Assembly: GCA_035275065.1 (NCBI GenBank)
Contig: DATENM010000027.1
Span: 1 to 64,000 of the forward strand
Source of the DNA: Blastocatellia bacterium
Lineage (GTDB): Bacteria; Acidobacteriota; Blastocatellia; UBA7656
DNA length: 64,000 bases
Direction: 5' to 3'
Each line of letters opens with the position of its first letter. Position 1 is the stretch's first letter. The notes below the pieces were generated by a model. It had not been told where the DNA came from. It searched no databases and was given only the letters and a program-made list of their open reading frames with translations. This document shows, piece after piece, positions 26,502 through 35,816 of this stretch. The position numbers and the translations under genes were made by a program.

Positions 26502-27125
26502 ATGCCAACCGCACGGCGCGTCGCGCAAACCAACGGCAAGTCCGAAGCCATCCTGCGGGCGGCGATCAAGGTCTTTGCGCGCAGCGGCTTTTTCAACGCG
26601 AAGGTTGCCGATGTTGCTCGCGAGGCCGGCGTCGCCGACGGCACCGTCTACCTTTACTTCAAGAATAAAGATGACATCCTGGTGTCGATCTTCAATCACG
26701 TCATGGACGAGGCGCTCGGCGCGGGCCGCCGCCGGCTCGACGAAGTCAGCGACCCGCGCGAAAAGCTCGAGCGCATCGTCCACGCACACCTCGACCGACT
26801 GGGCCGCGACCGCGACCTGGCCATCGTCTTTCAGGTCGAGCTGCGCTCGTCTACTAAATTCATGGAGCAGTTTTCGGCAACCAAGATCAGCGAATACCTC
26901 GACTTGATTCGCGGCGTCATTGAAGAGGGGCAGCGCGGCGGCTTCTTTCGCAAAGGCTTAAACACGACAATCGCCGCCAAGGTGTTGTTTGGGGCGCTCG
27001 ACGAGATGGCAACCAACTGGGTCTTGAGCCGCCGGCGCTATAGCCTGATTTCGACCGCCGACTCGGTGATCGATCTGCTGCTGAACGGCCTGCAAGCCGC
27101 GCCGCCGCGCAAAGGTAACGGATGA
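26502..27125 (+). CDS. fadR: TetR-family fatty-acid degradation repressor
   Basis: 207 residues. The N-terminal helix-turn-helix (AILRAAIKVFARSGFFNAKVADVAREAGVADGTVYLYFKNKDDIL) is of TetR type and closest in style to Bacillus FadR. The C-terminal helical domain ends with GALDEMATNWVLSRRRYSL, typical of the acyl-CoA-binding FadR branch. AAGGA lies seven bases before ATG 26502; an in-frame ATG at 26463 would place the start upstream of the operator and is rejected. Its stop overlaps the next start (ATGA), so it is cotranslated with the acyl-CoA synthetase. Confidence 0.9.
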   Translation: MPTARRVAQTNGKSEAILRAAIKVFARSGFFNAKVADVAREAGVADGTVYLYFKNKDDILVSIFNHVMDEALGAGRRRLDEVSDPREKLERIVHAHLDRLGRDRDLAIVFQVELRSSTKFMEQFSATKISEYLDLIRGVIEEGQRGGFFRKGLNTTIAAKVLFGALDEMATNWVLSRRRYSLISTADSVIDLLLNGLQAAPPRKGNG

Positions 27126-28951
27126 CCGCAGAGCCACGCACACTGAACGAAGTTTTCAACCTTGCGGTCACGCGCTTCCGCGATGATGAATTCCTGCGCT
27201 TCAAGCGCGGCGGCGGGTGGCAATCGTTGACCTATGGCGAAGTGGCTCGCCGGGTCCGTGAGCTGGCGCTGGGGCTTATCCGGCATGGTATCGAGCGTGG
27301 TGACCGCGTCGCGATCTGGTCGGAGAATCGTCCGGAATGGAACTTGGCCGATCTGGCGACCCTGGCGACGGGCGCCGTAGACGTGCCGATCTATACCACG
27401 CAGTCGCCCGATCAGGTCGAATACATTCTCAACGATTCGGCGGCGCGTGCCATCTTCGTTTCGGGCCCGTTCCTTGACAAGCTCCTGGAGTTGAAGCCGC
27501 AATTGCCGTCGCTTGAGTTGGTCTTCGTCTTTGACGAGCCGGCCACAGGCGGCGAAGCGGTAGTCCGCGCCGAAAGCCTGACGAACGCAGGCCGCGCGCT
27601 CTACGGCGAGCAGCCCGCCCTCTACGAAACACTTTGGCGGGCGGCGCAGCCCGAAGACCTGGCAACTCTGCTTTACACATCGGGGACGACCGGCGACCCG
27701 AAAGGCGTGATGCTGACGCATAAGAATCTGACGGCCAACACGCTGTTGAGCTATCGCTGGAGCGCGCTCGAAAACCGGCGCGACCGTGTCCTGACCTACC
27801 TGCCGTTCACACACATCTTCGAGCGCGCGATGTGGTATCTCTTCCTGTATGCCGGCGCGGTGGTTTCTTACGCAGAGAGCATTGACAGCGTCGCCGCCAA
27901 TCTTGTCGAAGTCCGCCCGACGGTGATGACCAGCGTGCCGCGGATGTTCGAGAAGATCTATGCGCGCATCATCGAGCGCGGCCTCGGGGCAGGATTCCCG
28001 AAGAAGCAAATCTTTCTCTGGGCGCTCGGCGTAGGTCATGACTGGGCGGTGCGGCGTAATGAGGGGAGACCTGCGGGCTGGTGGCTATCCCTGCAACACC
28101 GCATTGCCGACAAGCTGGTCTTCAGCAAATGGCGCGAAGCAGTCGGCGGGCGGATTCGCGTTTTTATTTCGGGCGGCGCGCCGCTCGCCCCGGAGATCGC
28201 CTATCTTTTCGCCGCCGCGGGCCTGCCGATCTTGCAAGGCTACGGCATGACCGAAACCTCGCCTTCGATCTCGTGCAACACCGAAACCCGGAATCGCATT
28301 GGCACGGTCGGCCCTGTGCTTGACGGCGTAGAGGTGAAGATTGCCGACGACGGCGAAATCCTCGTCAAAGGCGACACGGTGATGAAGGGCTATTACAACC
28401 GCCCCGCAGAGAATGCCGCGGCCTTTACCGAGGATGGCTGGCTGCGCACTGGCGACATCGGCCATCTCGATGAAGACGGGTTTCTGGTGATCACCGACCG
28501 CAAGAAAGAGTTGATCAAGACGAGCGGCGGCAAGTACGTTGCGCCGCAGCGTGTCGAGAGCATGATCAAGTCTTCGCGCTTCGTCGCGCAGGTCTTCGTC
28601 GTCGGCAACGCTCGCAAGTTTCCAGCGGCCTTGATCGTGCCGAATCTGGAATTGCTGCGGAGCTACGCAGAGATGAAAGGAATCGAATACGAGTCGGACA
28701 GCGACCTGCTGCGACATCCACGCATCATCGACCTGATGCAGCGCCAGGTGGACAAATACACTGCCGAGCTGGGCCAGTGGGAGAAGGTAAAGCGCGTCGC
28801 CTTGCTGGCCAAAGAGCTGACGATTGAATCAGGCGACCTGACGCCGACGCTGAAAGCGCGCCGCAGCGTCATCGAGAATCATTACGCCTCAGAGATTGAT
28901 CGCCTATACGCAGACGACCGCAACCCGGTCACGGTGGCGGCGCGGCGCTAG
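27122..28951 (+). CDS. fadD: Long-chain acyl-CoA synthetase (AMP-forming)
   Basis: 609 residues. AMP-binding signature LLYTSGTTGDPKGVMLTHKNL (about residues 183-203), YGMTETSP, and the hinge/C-terminal motifs GWLRTGDIGHLDEDGFLVITDRKKELIKTSGGKYVAP. This long form is the FAA1/ACSL-like branch. It activates free fatty acids to acyl-CoA, the entry step to beta-oxidation and the source of the FadR ligand. The start overlaps the fadR stop by 4 bases. Confidence 0.94.
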   Translation: MTAEPRTLNEVFNLAVTRFRDDEFLRFKRGGGWQSLTYGEVARRVRELALGLIRHGIERGDRVAIWSENRPEWNLADLATLATGAVDVPIYTTQSPDQVEYILNDSAARAIFVSGPFLDKLLELKPQLPSLELVFVFDEPATGGEAVVRAESLTNAGRALYGEQPALYETLWRAAQPEDLATLLYTSGTTGDPKGVMLTHKNLTANTLLSYRWSALENRRDRVLTYLPFTHIFERAMWYLFLYAGAVVSYAESIDSVAANLVEVRPTVMTSVPRMFEKIYARIIERGLGAGFPKKQIFLWALGVGHDWAVRRNEGRPAGWWLSLQHRIADKLVFSKWREAVGGRIRVFISGGAPLAPEIAYLFAAAGLPILQGYGMTETSPSISCNTETRNRIGTVGPVLDGVEVKIADDGEILVKGDTVMKGYYNRPAENAAAFTEDGWLRTGDIGHLDEDGFLVITDRKKELIKTSGGKYVAPQRVESMIKSSRFVAQVFVVGNARKFPAALIVPNLELLRSYAEMKGIEYESDSDLLRHPRIIDLMQRQVDKYTAELGQWEKVKRVALLAKELTIESGDLTPTLKARRSVIENHYASEIDRLYADDRNPVTVAARR

Positions 28952-28986
28952 CGGGTTCTGCCGAATGTTTTTAGTGGAGAACGAAT

Positions 28987-31392
28987 GTGAGCTACAAAAT
29001 CAATAAAGTTGCCGTGCTGGGGGCGGGGACGATGGGCGCGCAGATCGCCGCGCACTTTGCCAACGCCGGAGTTGAAGTGTTGCTGCTTGACATGTCGCCC
29101 GCCGAGTTGGCCGCGCAAGAAGCCAAGCGCGGGCTAACGCTCGACAGCCGGGCGGTGCGCAACCGCATCGTCAATGGCGGGTTCGAGGCGGCGCGAAAGA
29201 TCAAGCCGGCGGCTTTCTTCGCCGCTTCAGTCGCGGGTCTGATAACGACCGGGAATTATACGGATGACCTTGAAAAGCTGGCGGGGGTGGATTGGATCGT
29301 TGAAGCCATCGTCGAAAAGCTCGACATCAAGCGCGACCTCTATGCGCAGGTTGAAGCGCATCGGCGGCCCGGCACGATTGTCACCTCAAACACTTCGGGC
29401 CTGCCCATCGCCGCGCTGGCCGAAGGGCGCAGTGAAGACTTTCGCCGCCATTTTCTCGGCACGCACTTCTTCAACCCGCCGCGCTACCTGAAGCTGTTAG
29501 AGATCATTCCGACGCCCGACACCGCGGCAGAAGTCACAAGCCTTGTCGCTGACTTCTGTGACCGCCGTCTCGGGAAGGGAATCGTTTACGCGAAAGACAC
29601 GCCGAACTTCATCGCCAATCGCATCGCCTCGTTCAGCTCGCTGAATGCCATTCGCGTCATGCTCGACGGCGAATATTCGATTGAAGAAGTGGATGCGATG
29701 ACCGGCCCGCTGATCGGGCGCCCGAAATCCGCGTCCTTTCGCACGACTGACATCGTCGGCCTCGACACGGCGCTTTATGTCGCCGAGAACCTCTACCCGA
29801 TGGTGCCGCATGACGAGAAGCGTGACGCGCTGGTGCCGCCGGACTTTCTCCGCGAGATGGTCAAGCGCGGCTGGGTAGGCAACAAAGCCGGCCAGGGCTT
29901 TTACAAGCGCGTCAAAGGCGAAGGCGGGAAGACGGAGTACTGGGTCATCGATTACAAAACCCTCGAATACCGCCCGGCTGAAAAAGTCCGCCAGCCGGCC
30001 ATCGAAGCCGCCAGGGCGATAGACAATAAAGCCGAGCGCATCCGCACGTTGATCTATGGCAAAGATCGCGTCGGCGAGTTTCTCTGGAAGACGATCAGCG
30101 CCAACCTCATCTATGCCGCGAACCGCATCCCTGAGATCAGCGACGACATCCTGAACATCGATAACGCCGTGCGCTGGGGCTTTAATTATGACCTCGGCCC
30201 CTTCGAGCTGTGGGATGTGATCGGCGTCGAAAAGTCTGTCGCGCGCATGCGAGAAGACGGTGAGACGATCCCGCCGCTGGTCGAGAAGCTGCTCGCTTCA
30301 GGCAAGTCGAGCTTCTATGAACGCCGCGAAGGTCGCACCTATTACTTCGACCTTGAATCGGGCGATTATCGAGAAGCGCCGCAGCAATCGGGGGTGTTGA
30401 TTCTCAAGTCGCTCAAGGAGCGCCAGCGGGTCATCAAGAAGAATGGCGCGGCGTCGCTGATAGACATCGGCGATGGCGTCGCTTGCCTGGAGTTTCACTC
30501 AAAGATGAACGCCATCGGCGCCGACACCGTGGCGATGATGAATTCCGCGGTCAAAGAGGTCGGTGAGAACTTCGAGGCGCTGGTCATTGGTAATCAGGCG
30601 GAGAACTTCTCGGTCGGCGCCAATATCATGTTGCTGCTGCTCGGCATTCAGGAAGGCGAGTGGGACGAGATCGGCATGTCCGTGCGGCAGTTCCAGAACG
30701 CCAATATGAATCTGCGCTATTCGGCGAAGCCCGTCGTCGTGGCGACGCACGGCATGGCGCTCGGCGGCGGCTGCGAAGTGACGATGCACGGTGACCGAGC
30801 GCGAGCGGCGGCTGAAACCTACCTGGGTCTGGTTGAAGTCGGCGTCGGCTTGATCCCCGCGGGCGGCGGCGTCAAAGAACTGGTGCTGCGCGCCACTGAA
30901 GGCGCGGCTTCTGGCGGTGACCTCTTTGCCCGCATCCGCAAGGTGTCGGAAACGATTGCGACGGCGAAGGTATCAACCAGCGCTTTCGAGGCGCGCGAGC
31001 TTGGCTTCTTGCGTGACACTGACCCGATCACGATGAACCGTGACCGCTTGATCGAAGACGCCAAGCAGACGGCCCTGGCGATGGTGCGCGAAGGCTACGT
31101 CGCGCCGCACCCGCGCACAGACATTCCGGTGCTGGGCGAAGCGGCGCTCGCGCCCATTAAGCTGGCGATTCACATGATGGTGCGCGGCGGCTACATCAGC
31201 GAATATGACGCGCACGTCGCCCGTAAGCTGGCTTACATTATCACCGGCGGCGATCTGACGCACGCCGCGCAGGTGAGCGAGCAATACCTGCTCGACCTGG
31301 AGCGCGAAGCGTTCGTGTCGCTGTGCGGCGAGCGCAAGACGCAGGAGCGCATTCAGCACATGCTGAAGACCGGCAAGCCGCTGCGCAACTGA
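28987..31392 (+). CDS. fadN: 3-hydroxyacyl-CoA dehydrogenase / enoyl-CoA hydratase (FadN type)
   Basis: 801 residues. The NAD-binding hydroxyacyl-CoA dehydrogenase comes first (VAVLGAGTMGAQIAAHFANAG at the N-terminus; HFFNPPRYLKLLEIIP; KDTPNFIANRI), and the crotonase-like hydratase domain last (FSVGANIMLLL; THGMALGGGCEV; GVGLIPAGGGVKEL). This order is the reverse of E. coli FadB and matches Bacillus FadN. It catalyses hydration and oxidation of enoyl-CoA. GTG 28987 has GGAG seven bases upstream. Confidence 0.94.
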   Translation: MSYKINKVAVLGAGTMGAQIAAHFANAGVEVLLLDMSPAELAAQEAKRGLTLDSRAVRNRIVNGGFEAARKIKPAAFFAASVAGLITTGNYTDDLEKLAGVDWIVEAIVEKLDIKRDLYAQVEAHRRPGTIVTSNTSGLPIAALAEGRSEDFRRHFLGTHFFNPPRYLKLLEIIPTPDTAAEVTSLVADFCDRRLGKGIVYAKDTPNFIANRIASFSSLNAIRVMLDGEYSIEEVDAMTGPLIGRPKSASFRTTDIVGLDTALYVAENLYPMVPHDEKRDALVPPDFLREMVKRGWVGNKAGQGFYKRVKGEGGKTEYWVIDYKTLEYRPAEKVRQPAIEAARAIDNKAERIRTLIYGKDRVGEFLWKTISANLIYAANRIPEISDDILNIDNAVRWGFNYDLGPFELWDVIGVEKSVARMREDGETIPPLVEKLLASGKSSFYERREGRTYYFDLESGDYREAPQQSGVLILKSLKERQRVIKKNGAASLIDIGDGVACLEFHSKMNAIGADTVAMMNSAVKEVGENFEALVIGNQAENFSVGANIMLLLLGIQEGEWDEIGMSVRQFQNANMNLRYSAKPVVVATHGMALGGGCEVTMHGDRARAAAETYLGLVEVGVGLIPAGGGVKELVLRATEGAASGGDLFARIRKVSETIATAKVSTSAFEARELGFLRDTDPITMNRDRLIEDAKQTALAMVREGYVAPHPRTDIPVLGEAALAPIKLAIHMMVRGGYISEYDAHVARKLAYIITGGDLTHAAQVSEQYLLDLEREAFVSLCGERKTQERIQHMLKTGKPLRN

Positions 31393-31441
31393 GCCGGCGG
31401 GGCGCTTTGCCGACCGGCGGCGGCCGCCAGCCGCGACTCCC

Positions 31442-31456
31442 GTCTGATAACGTTTC
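31442..31456 (+). repeat. Dispersed intergenic motif, copy 1
   Basis: GTCTGATAACGTTTC. The same 15 bases occur at 51904-51918 and, inverted, at 62524-62538; shorter copies lie at 54709, 56762 and 58673. It is in the fadN-fadA gap, before a GGAGAGGA ribosome site. Confidence 0.75.
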
Positions 31457-31515
31457 TAATTTGCATGGGTTGGTTTTACGAGAAGAAAACCGCAAGCAGG
31501 ATTGGAGAGGAAGCA

Positions 31516-32697
31516 ATGAAAGAAGCAGTGATTGTTTCAGCGGCGCGGACCGCCGTCGGCAAAGCGCCGCGCGGCACTCTGAAAGACACGCGGCCCGACG
31601 ACATGGCGGCGGCGGCAATCAAGGCGGCGCTTGAGCGAGCGCCCGGACTCGACCCGGCATTGGTCGAAGACGTGGTGATGGGCTGCGCGACTCCGGAAGC
31701 CGAGGCGGGCATGAATGTTGCCCGGCAGGCAGGCTGGCTGGCGGGGCTGCCGAAAGAAACATCGGCGGTGACGATCAACCGTTTCTGCTCGTCTGGCCTG
31801 CAAGCCATCGCCTTTGCCGCCGAGCGCATTATGGCCGGCTGGGCAGACTGTGTCGTTGCCGGCGGCACCGAAACGATGAGCATGATTCCGATGGGCGGCC
31901 ACACGATTCGCCCGAACCCGACGCTCGTCGAGCAATGGCCGGATTACTTCTTGAATATGGGATTGACGGCAGAGAACCTGGCGCAGAAGTATTCCATCTC
32001 GCGCCAGGAGGCCGACGAGTTCTCGCTCGTCAGCCATCAAAAGGCTGTCGAAGCCATTCAATCCGGCAGGTTCAAAGAAGAGATTACGCCGCTCCAGGTT
32101 CATAACGTCGAGCTCGACACAAAAGGCAAGCGCGCGGTCAAAGAATTTACTTTCGATACCGACGAAGGGCCGCGCGCCGACACTTCGCTCGACGCGTTAG
32201 GCAAACTGCGACCGGCCTTTCACGCGCGCGGCACAGTGACGGCGGGCAACTCTTCGCAGACTTCAGACGGCGCGGCGGCGGCTATTGTCATGTCTTCTGA
32301 CAAGGCCGGTGATCTTGGGCTGAAGCCGATGGCGCGATTTGTCGCCTATGCCACGGCCGGCGTCTCGCCTGATTACATGGGCATCGGGCCTGTGGCGGCG
32401 GTGCCGAAAGCCTTGCGAATCGCCGGCCTGACGCTCGATCAGATCGACCTCATCGAGCTGAACGAAGCCTTCGCGGCGCAGGCACTCGCCGTCATCAAAG
32501 AGCTTGGCATCAACCGGGACCGTGTGAATGTCAATGGCGGCGCGGTGGCGCTCGGCCACCCGCTCGGCTGCACCGGCGCCAAGCTGACGGCGACCATCCT
32601 GCACGAGATGCGCCGTCGCAACGCCCGCTATGGCCTGGTGACCATGTGTGTCGGCGGCGGCATGGGCGCGGCAGGCATTTTTGAATTGTTAAATTAG
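31516..32697 (+). CDS. fadA: Acetyl-CoA acyltransferase (3-ketoacyl-CoA thiolase)
   Basis: 393 residues. Nucleophile Cys91 in [12 protein letters not shown], and the C-terminal active-site motifs [26 protein letters not shown] and [13 protein letters not shown] are intact. It cleaves 3-ketoacyl-CoA to acetyl-CoA and a shortened acyl-CoA. GGAGAGGAAGC directly precedes ATG 31516. It works with FadN in the same operon. Confidence 0.95.
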   Translation: MKEAVIVSAARTAVGKAPRGTLKDTRPDDMAAAAIKAALERAPGLDPALVEDVVMGCATPEAEAGMNVARQAGWLAGLPKETSAVTINRFCSSGLQAIAFAAERIMAGWADCVVAGGTETMSMIPMGGHTIRPNPTLVEQWPDYFLNMGLTAENLAQKYSISRQEADEFSLVSHQKAVEAIQSGRFKEEITPLQVHNVELDTKGKRAVKEFTFDTDEGPRADTSLDALGKLRPAFHARGTVTAGNSSQTSDGAAAAIVMSSDKAGDLGLKPMARFVAYATAGVSPDYMGIGPVAAVPKALRIAGLTLDQIDLIELNEAFAAQALAVIKELGINRDRVNVNGGAVALGHPLGCTGAKLTATILHEMRRRNARYGLVTMCVGGGMGAAGIFELLN

Positions 32698-32705
32698 ACC
32701 AACAA

Positions 32706-32846
32706 CCGAATTCGATTTTGGATTTTGGATTGCCGATTTTGGATTGAGGGACAGAGCGCATGGCATTGTCCGAACTTTCCGCCAATCCAAAATCCAAAAT
32801 CGCCGGCGCGAAGCGCCAAGCTATGAAAATCCAAAATCGAATTCGG
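32706..32846. repeat. Inverted repeat of TTTTGGA heptamers
   Basis: The first 21 bases of the left arm (32706-32726) and 32826-32846 are perfect reverse complements; inner copies at 32732-32746 and 32783-32803 add further GATTTTGGATTG-type units. It fills the fadA-fadE gap and opens a spurious frame there. Repeats of this wording are familiar from cyanobacterial genomes. Confidence 0.92.
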
Positions 32847-32869
32847 TCATGTACGAAGGAGATAAGGTG

Positions 32870-34657
32870 ATGACCAGACCGGCTGAATCGAAGAGAGTGT
32901 TACGCGGCGGCAGCTTCATCCTTGAAGACCATCGCCCTGAAGATATTTTCACACCAGAAGAGCTCAGCGACGAAATGCGCATGATCGGCCAGACGGCGGC
33001 AGAGTTTTTTGAGAAAGAGGTCTTGCCGCTCGACGCCGAGATCGAATCGAAATCCTATGCGGTGCATCGCTCGCTGCTCGCCAAGGCGGGCGAGTTGGGC
33101 CTGTTGGGAATAGACATCCCTGAGCAGTACGGCGGCGCGGGGCTTGATTTGCTCGCCTCGCTGGTGGCTTCCGAGAATCTTTCGGGACAGGCGTCGTTTT
33201 CAGGCTCGCTCGGCGCGCACACCACCATCGGCACGCTGCCGATTGTCTATTTCGGCAACGACGAGCAGAAGAGCAAGTACCTGCCGAAGCTGGCCACTGG
33301 CGAATGGGTCGGCGCTTATGCGTTGACTGAATCCGGCTCCGGCTCGGACGCGCTGGCGGCAAAGACGACGGCGCGGCTTTCCGAAGACGGCAAGCATTAC
33401 CTGCTCAACGGTCAGAAGATGTGGATCACCAACGCCGGCTTCGCCGATGTTTTCGTCGTCTTTGCGAAGGTGGACGGCGACAAGTTCACAGGCTTCATCG
33501 TCGAGCGCACCTTCCCCGGCGTGACGATTGCGCCGGAGGAACACAAGATGGGGCTCAACGGCTCTTCGACCTGCGCAGTGAATCTCGAAGACGCCCAGGT
33601 TCCCGTCGAAAACGTCCTCGGCGAGATCGGCAAAGGCCACCAGATCGCCTTCAACATTCTCAACATCGGCCGCCTGAAGCTCGGCGTCAGCTCGATTGCC
33701 GGCGTCAAGCGGCTCACCGGCATCGCCACGGAATACGCCAGGCAGCGCCATCAATTCGGCGTGCCCATCGCTTCGTTCGGGCTCATCAAGCAGAAGCTCG
33801 CCGAGATGGCGATTCGCGCTTACGTCGCCGAGTGCACGATCTATCGCACCGTCGGCATGATCGAAGAGGCGCTCGCCTCTGTGGATCGCAACGTCCCGAA
33901 GGAAGCCTTGAAAGCCATCGAAGATTACGCCGTCGAATGCTCGGCGATTAAGGTGATCGGCAGCGAGTACCTTAGCTATGCCTGCGACGAGGCAGTGCAG
34001 GTCTTTGGCGGCAACGGCTACAGCAGTGATTATCCGGTCGAGCGCGCCTACCGCGACGCCCGCATCGCGCGCATCTATGAAGGCACCAACGAGATCAACC
34101 GCCTGATCATTGCCGGCCAGTTTTTGCGCCGCGCCGCCAAAGGCGAGAACACACTCTTTGCGGCAGCCAAGAAGTTACAGGAAGAGATGCTCAGCCCGTC
34201 GCTGCCTGAAGAGTTGCCGGAGACGGTCTTCGCGGCGGAGCGCCAGGCGCTCGAAAACTGCAAGAAAGCGGTTGTCGCCGTTCTCGGCTCGGTGGCTCTG
34301 CGCTATCGCGATAAGGCGACCGAACAGCAAGAGATACTCGCCGCCGCTAGCGACATGATTATGGATGTCTTCGCAATGGAGAGCGCCATCATGAGAACCG
34401 AGAAGGCGATTTCTTTGAAGGGCGAAGCCAGTTGCGGTTTGCAGATTGACGCGACCCGCGTGTTTGCCAATGATGCCGTTCAGCGAGTTGAGCAGCGCGC
34501 CAAGACGGCCATCGCCGCGATGAGCGAAGGCGACGACTTGCGCATGATGATGGGCGTGTTGCGCCGCTACATGAAGTTCATGCCGGTCAACACCGTCGCG
34601 GCACGCCGCCGCATTGCCGACGCCGTGATCGAAGCGGGCCGGTATAACTTGTCTTAG
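32870..34657 (+). CDS. fadE: Acyl-CoA dehydrogenase (FadE, Bacillus type)
   Basis: 595 residues, the same size as Bacillus FadE. It has the acyl-CoA dehydrogenase signatures ALTESGSGSDALAAKTTA and VQVFGGNGYSSDYPVERAYRDARI, with catalytic Glu expected in IYEGTNEINR, plus a C-terminal helical extension (about 430-595). It is an FAD enzyme that makes the first double bond, passing electrons to ETF. AAGGAG lies eight bases before ATG 32870; the frame upstream runs through the heptamer repeat and is not coding. Confidence 0.94.
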   Translation: MTRPAESKRVLRGGSFILEDHRPEDIFTPEELSDEMRMIGQTAAEFFEKEVLPLDAEIESKSYAVHRSLLAKAGELGLLGIDIPEQYGGAGLDLLASLVASENLSGQASFSGSLGAHTTIGTLPIVYFGNDEQKSKYLPKLATGEWVGAYALTESGSGSDALAAKTTARLSEDGKHYLLNGQKMWITNAGFADVFVVFAKVDGDKFTGFIVERTFPGVTIAPEEHKMGLNGSSTCAVNLEDAQVPVENVLGEIGKGHQIAFNILNIGRLKLGVSSIAGVKRLTGIATEYARQRHQFGVPIASFGLIKQKLAEMAIRAYVAECTIYRTVGMIEEALASVDRNVPKEALKAIEDYAVECSAIKVIGSEYLSYACDEAVQVFGGNGYSSDYPVERAYRDARIARIYEGTNEINRLIIAGQFLRRAAKGENTLFAAAKKLQEEMLSPSLPEELPETVFAAERQALENCKKAVVAVLGSVALRYRDKATEQQEILAAASDMIMDVFAMESAIMRTEKAISLKGEASCGLQIDATRVFANDAVQRVEQRAKTAIAAMSEGDDLRMMMGVLRRYMKFMPVNTVAARRRIADAVIEAGRYNLS

Positions 34658-34668
34658 TGAACAAGGAA

Positions 34669-34797
34669 GCAGGAGGCAGGAGGCAGGAGGCAGGAAGCGG
34701 TAGGCAGCCATTGATCGTTAGTCGTTACTTGAAGCAAGTCGACTAGACAGTTCGCATATCCTCTGGGCTGCCTCCTGCCTCCTGCCTCCTGCCTCCT
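34669..34797. repeat. Inverted repeat of GGCAGGA heptamers
   Basis: 34669-34694 carries about four AGGCAGG units; 34768-34797 carries the reverse complement (CCTGCCT units). The 73-base loop has no gene. It lies between fadE and the MBL hydrolase gene and may mark the end of the fad operon. Confidence 0.9.
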
Positions 34798-34823
34798 CAC
34801 TCTGCCCGACTTACTCAATCGCT

Positions 34824-35768
34824 ATGAAAGTTCATCGCATCATCGTTCCCACCCCTTTTTACGTCGGGCCGGTCAATGTCTATTTGATCGAGGAAGAGCC
34901 GCTAACCTTGATCGATGCCGGGCCGCGCGATGAGGCATCGCTGGCGGCCTTGCGCGCAGGGCTGCGCGAGCTTGGCTACAATTTCTCTGACATCCGCCGG
35001 ATCATCATCTCGCATGCGCACGCAGACCATTATGGGCTGGCGCAACGCGTCCAGGAAGAATCAAAGGCGACCGTGATGATTCACGAGTGGGACGCGCCGG
35101 CTGTATCGCACACGACGGATTATCAAGCCTATCGTGAGTTGCTGGCGACGGCAGGGGTGCCGCGCGAATTGATTGCGCGGATGGAAGCGGGATATGAAAA
35201 ATTCAAAGGCTATGCCTACCCGCTCAGCGAAGTCGAAACCCTGAAAGACGGGGATGAGATTCTGTTTGCCAAAGAGAGCCTGACGGTGGCGCATACGCCG
35301 GGGCACACGCCGGGCTCGATCTGTCTGGTGCGCACCAGCAACCGACTGGTTTTTTCTTCGGACACGGTGCTCAAGAATATCACGCCTAACCCTGTGCTCA
35401 GTCCCGACCCGATAGATGAGAAGCGGCGCTTTCAATCGCTCGGCGAGTATCTGGTATCACTGGCCCGGCTGCGGTCGCTGGCGCCGACGGTGCTGAAGGG
35501 TGGGCACGGCGACGATGTCAGCGATTATAACGAGCACTTTCATCGCCTCTATCGCTTCACTGAGTTGCGACAAACCAAGGTTATGGGATTGGTGCCCGAG
35601 GGCGGAACGACCGCCTGGGAAGCTTCTTTACGCTTGTTCCCCGATGCCGCCGGCTATCATCGCTTCCTCGCCCTGTCAGAGACGGTCGCGCACCTCGATT
35701 ATGCTGTTGCCGAGAACCGCCTGGCGATGGCGCGCAAGGATGGATTAGACGTCTACAGTCCATTGTGA
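34824..35768 (+). CDS. MBL-fold metallo-hydrolase with C-terminal winged-helix domain
   Basis: 314 residues. The metal-binding motif IIISHAHADHYGLA, then HTPGHTPGSI, FSSDTVL and GGHGDDV mark a metallo-beta-lactamase fold (two metal ions). The last 75 residues form the helical domain often found C-terminal to such hydrolases (LACTB2 type). Possible thioester or RNA/ester hydrolase; position after the fad operon and before an acyl-CoA ligase suggests acyl-CoA related work, which is inference. Confidence 0.85.
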   Translation: MKVHRIIVPTPFYVGPVNVYLIEEEPLTLIDAGPRDEASLAALRAGLRELGYNFSDIRRIIISHAHADHYGLAQRVQEESKATVMIHEWDAPAVSHTTDYQAYRELLATAGVPRELIARMEAGYEKFKGYAYPLSEVETLKDGDEILFAKESLTVAHTPGHTPGSICLVRTSNRLVFSSDTVLKNITPNPVLSPDPIDEKRRFQSLGEYLVSLARLRSLAPTVLKGGHGDDVSDYNEHFHRLYRFTELRQTKVMGLVPEGGTTAWEASLRLFPDAAGYHRFLALSETVAHLDYAVAENRLAMARKDGLDVYSPL

Positions 35769-35801
35769 GGGCGCTGCCTGGAAGACGGCGACGGCCTGGC
35801 A

Positions 35802-35807
35802 TATAAT
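35802..35807 (+). promoter_or_regulatory. Perfect -10 (TATAAT) close to a start codon
   Basis: TATAAT ends 9 bases before the ATG at 35817, with no recognisable -35 at the proper distance. A transcript from it would have almost no leader. Confidence 0.4.
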
Positions 35808-35816
35808 CGCGGCGCT

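Noticed and set aside
27038..28039. 333-codon minus-strand frame opposite fadD
   Set aside because: Shadow of a strongly supported acyl-CoA synthetase; no recognisable motif.
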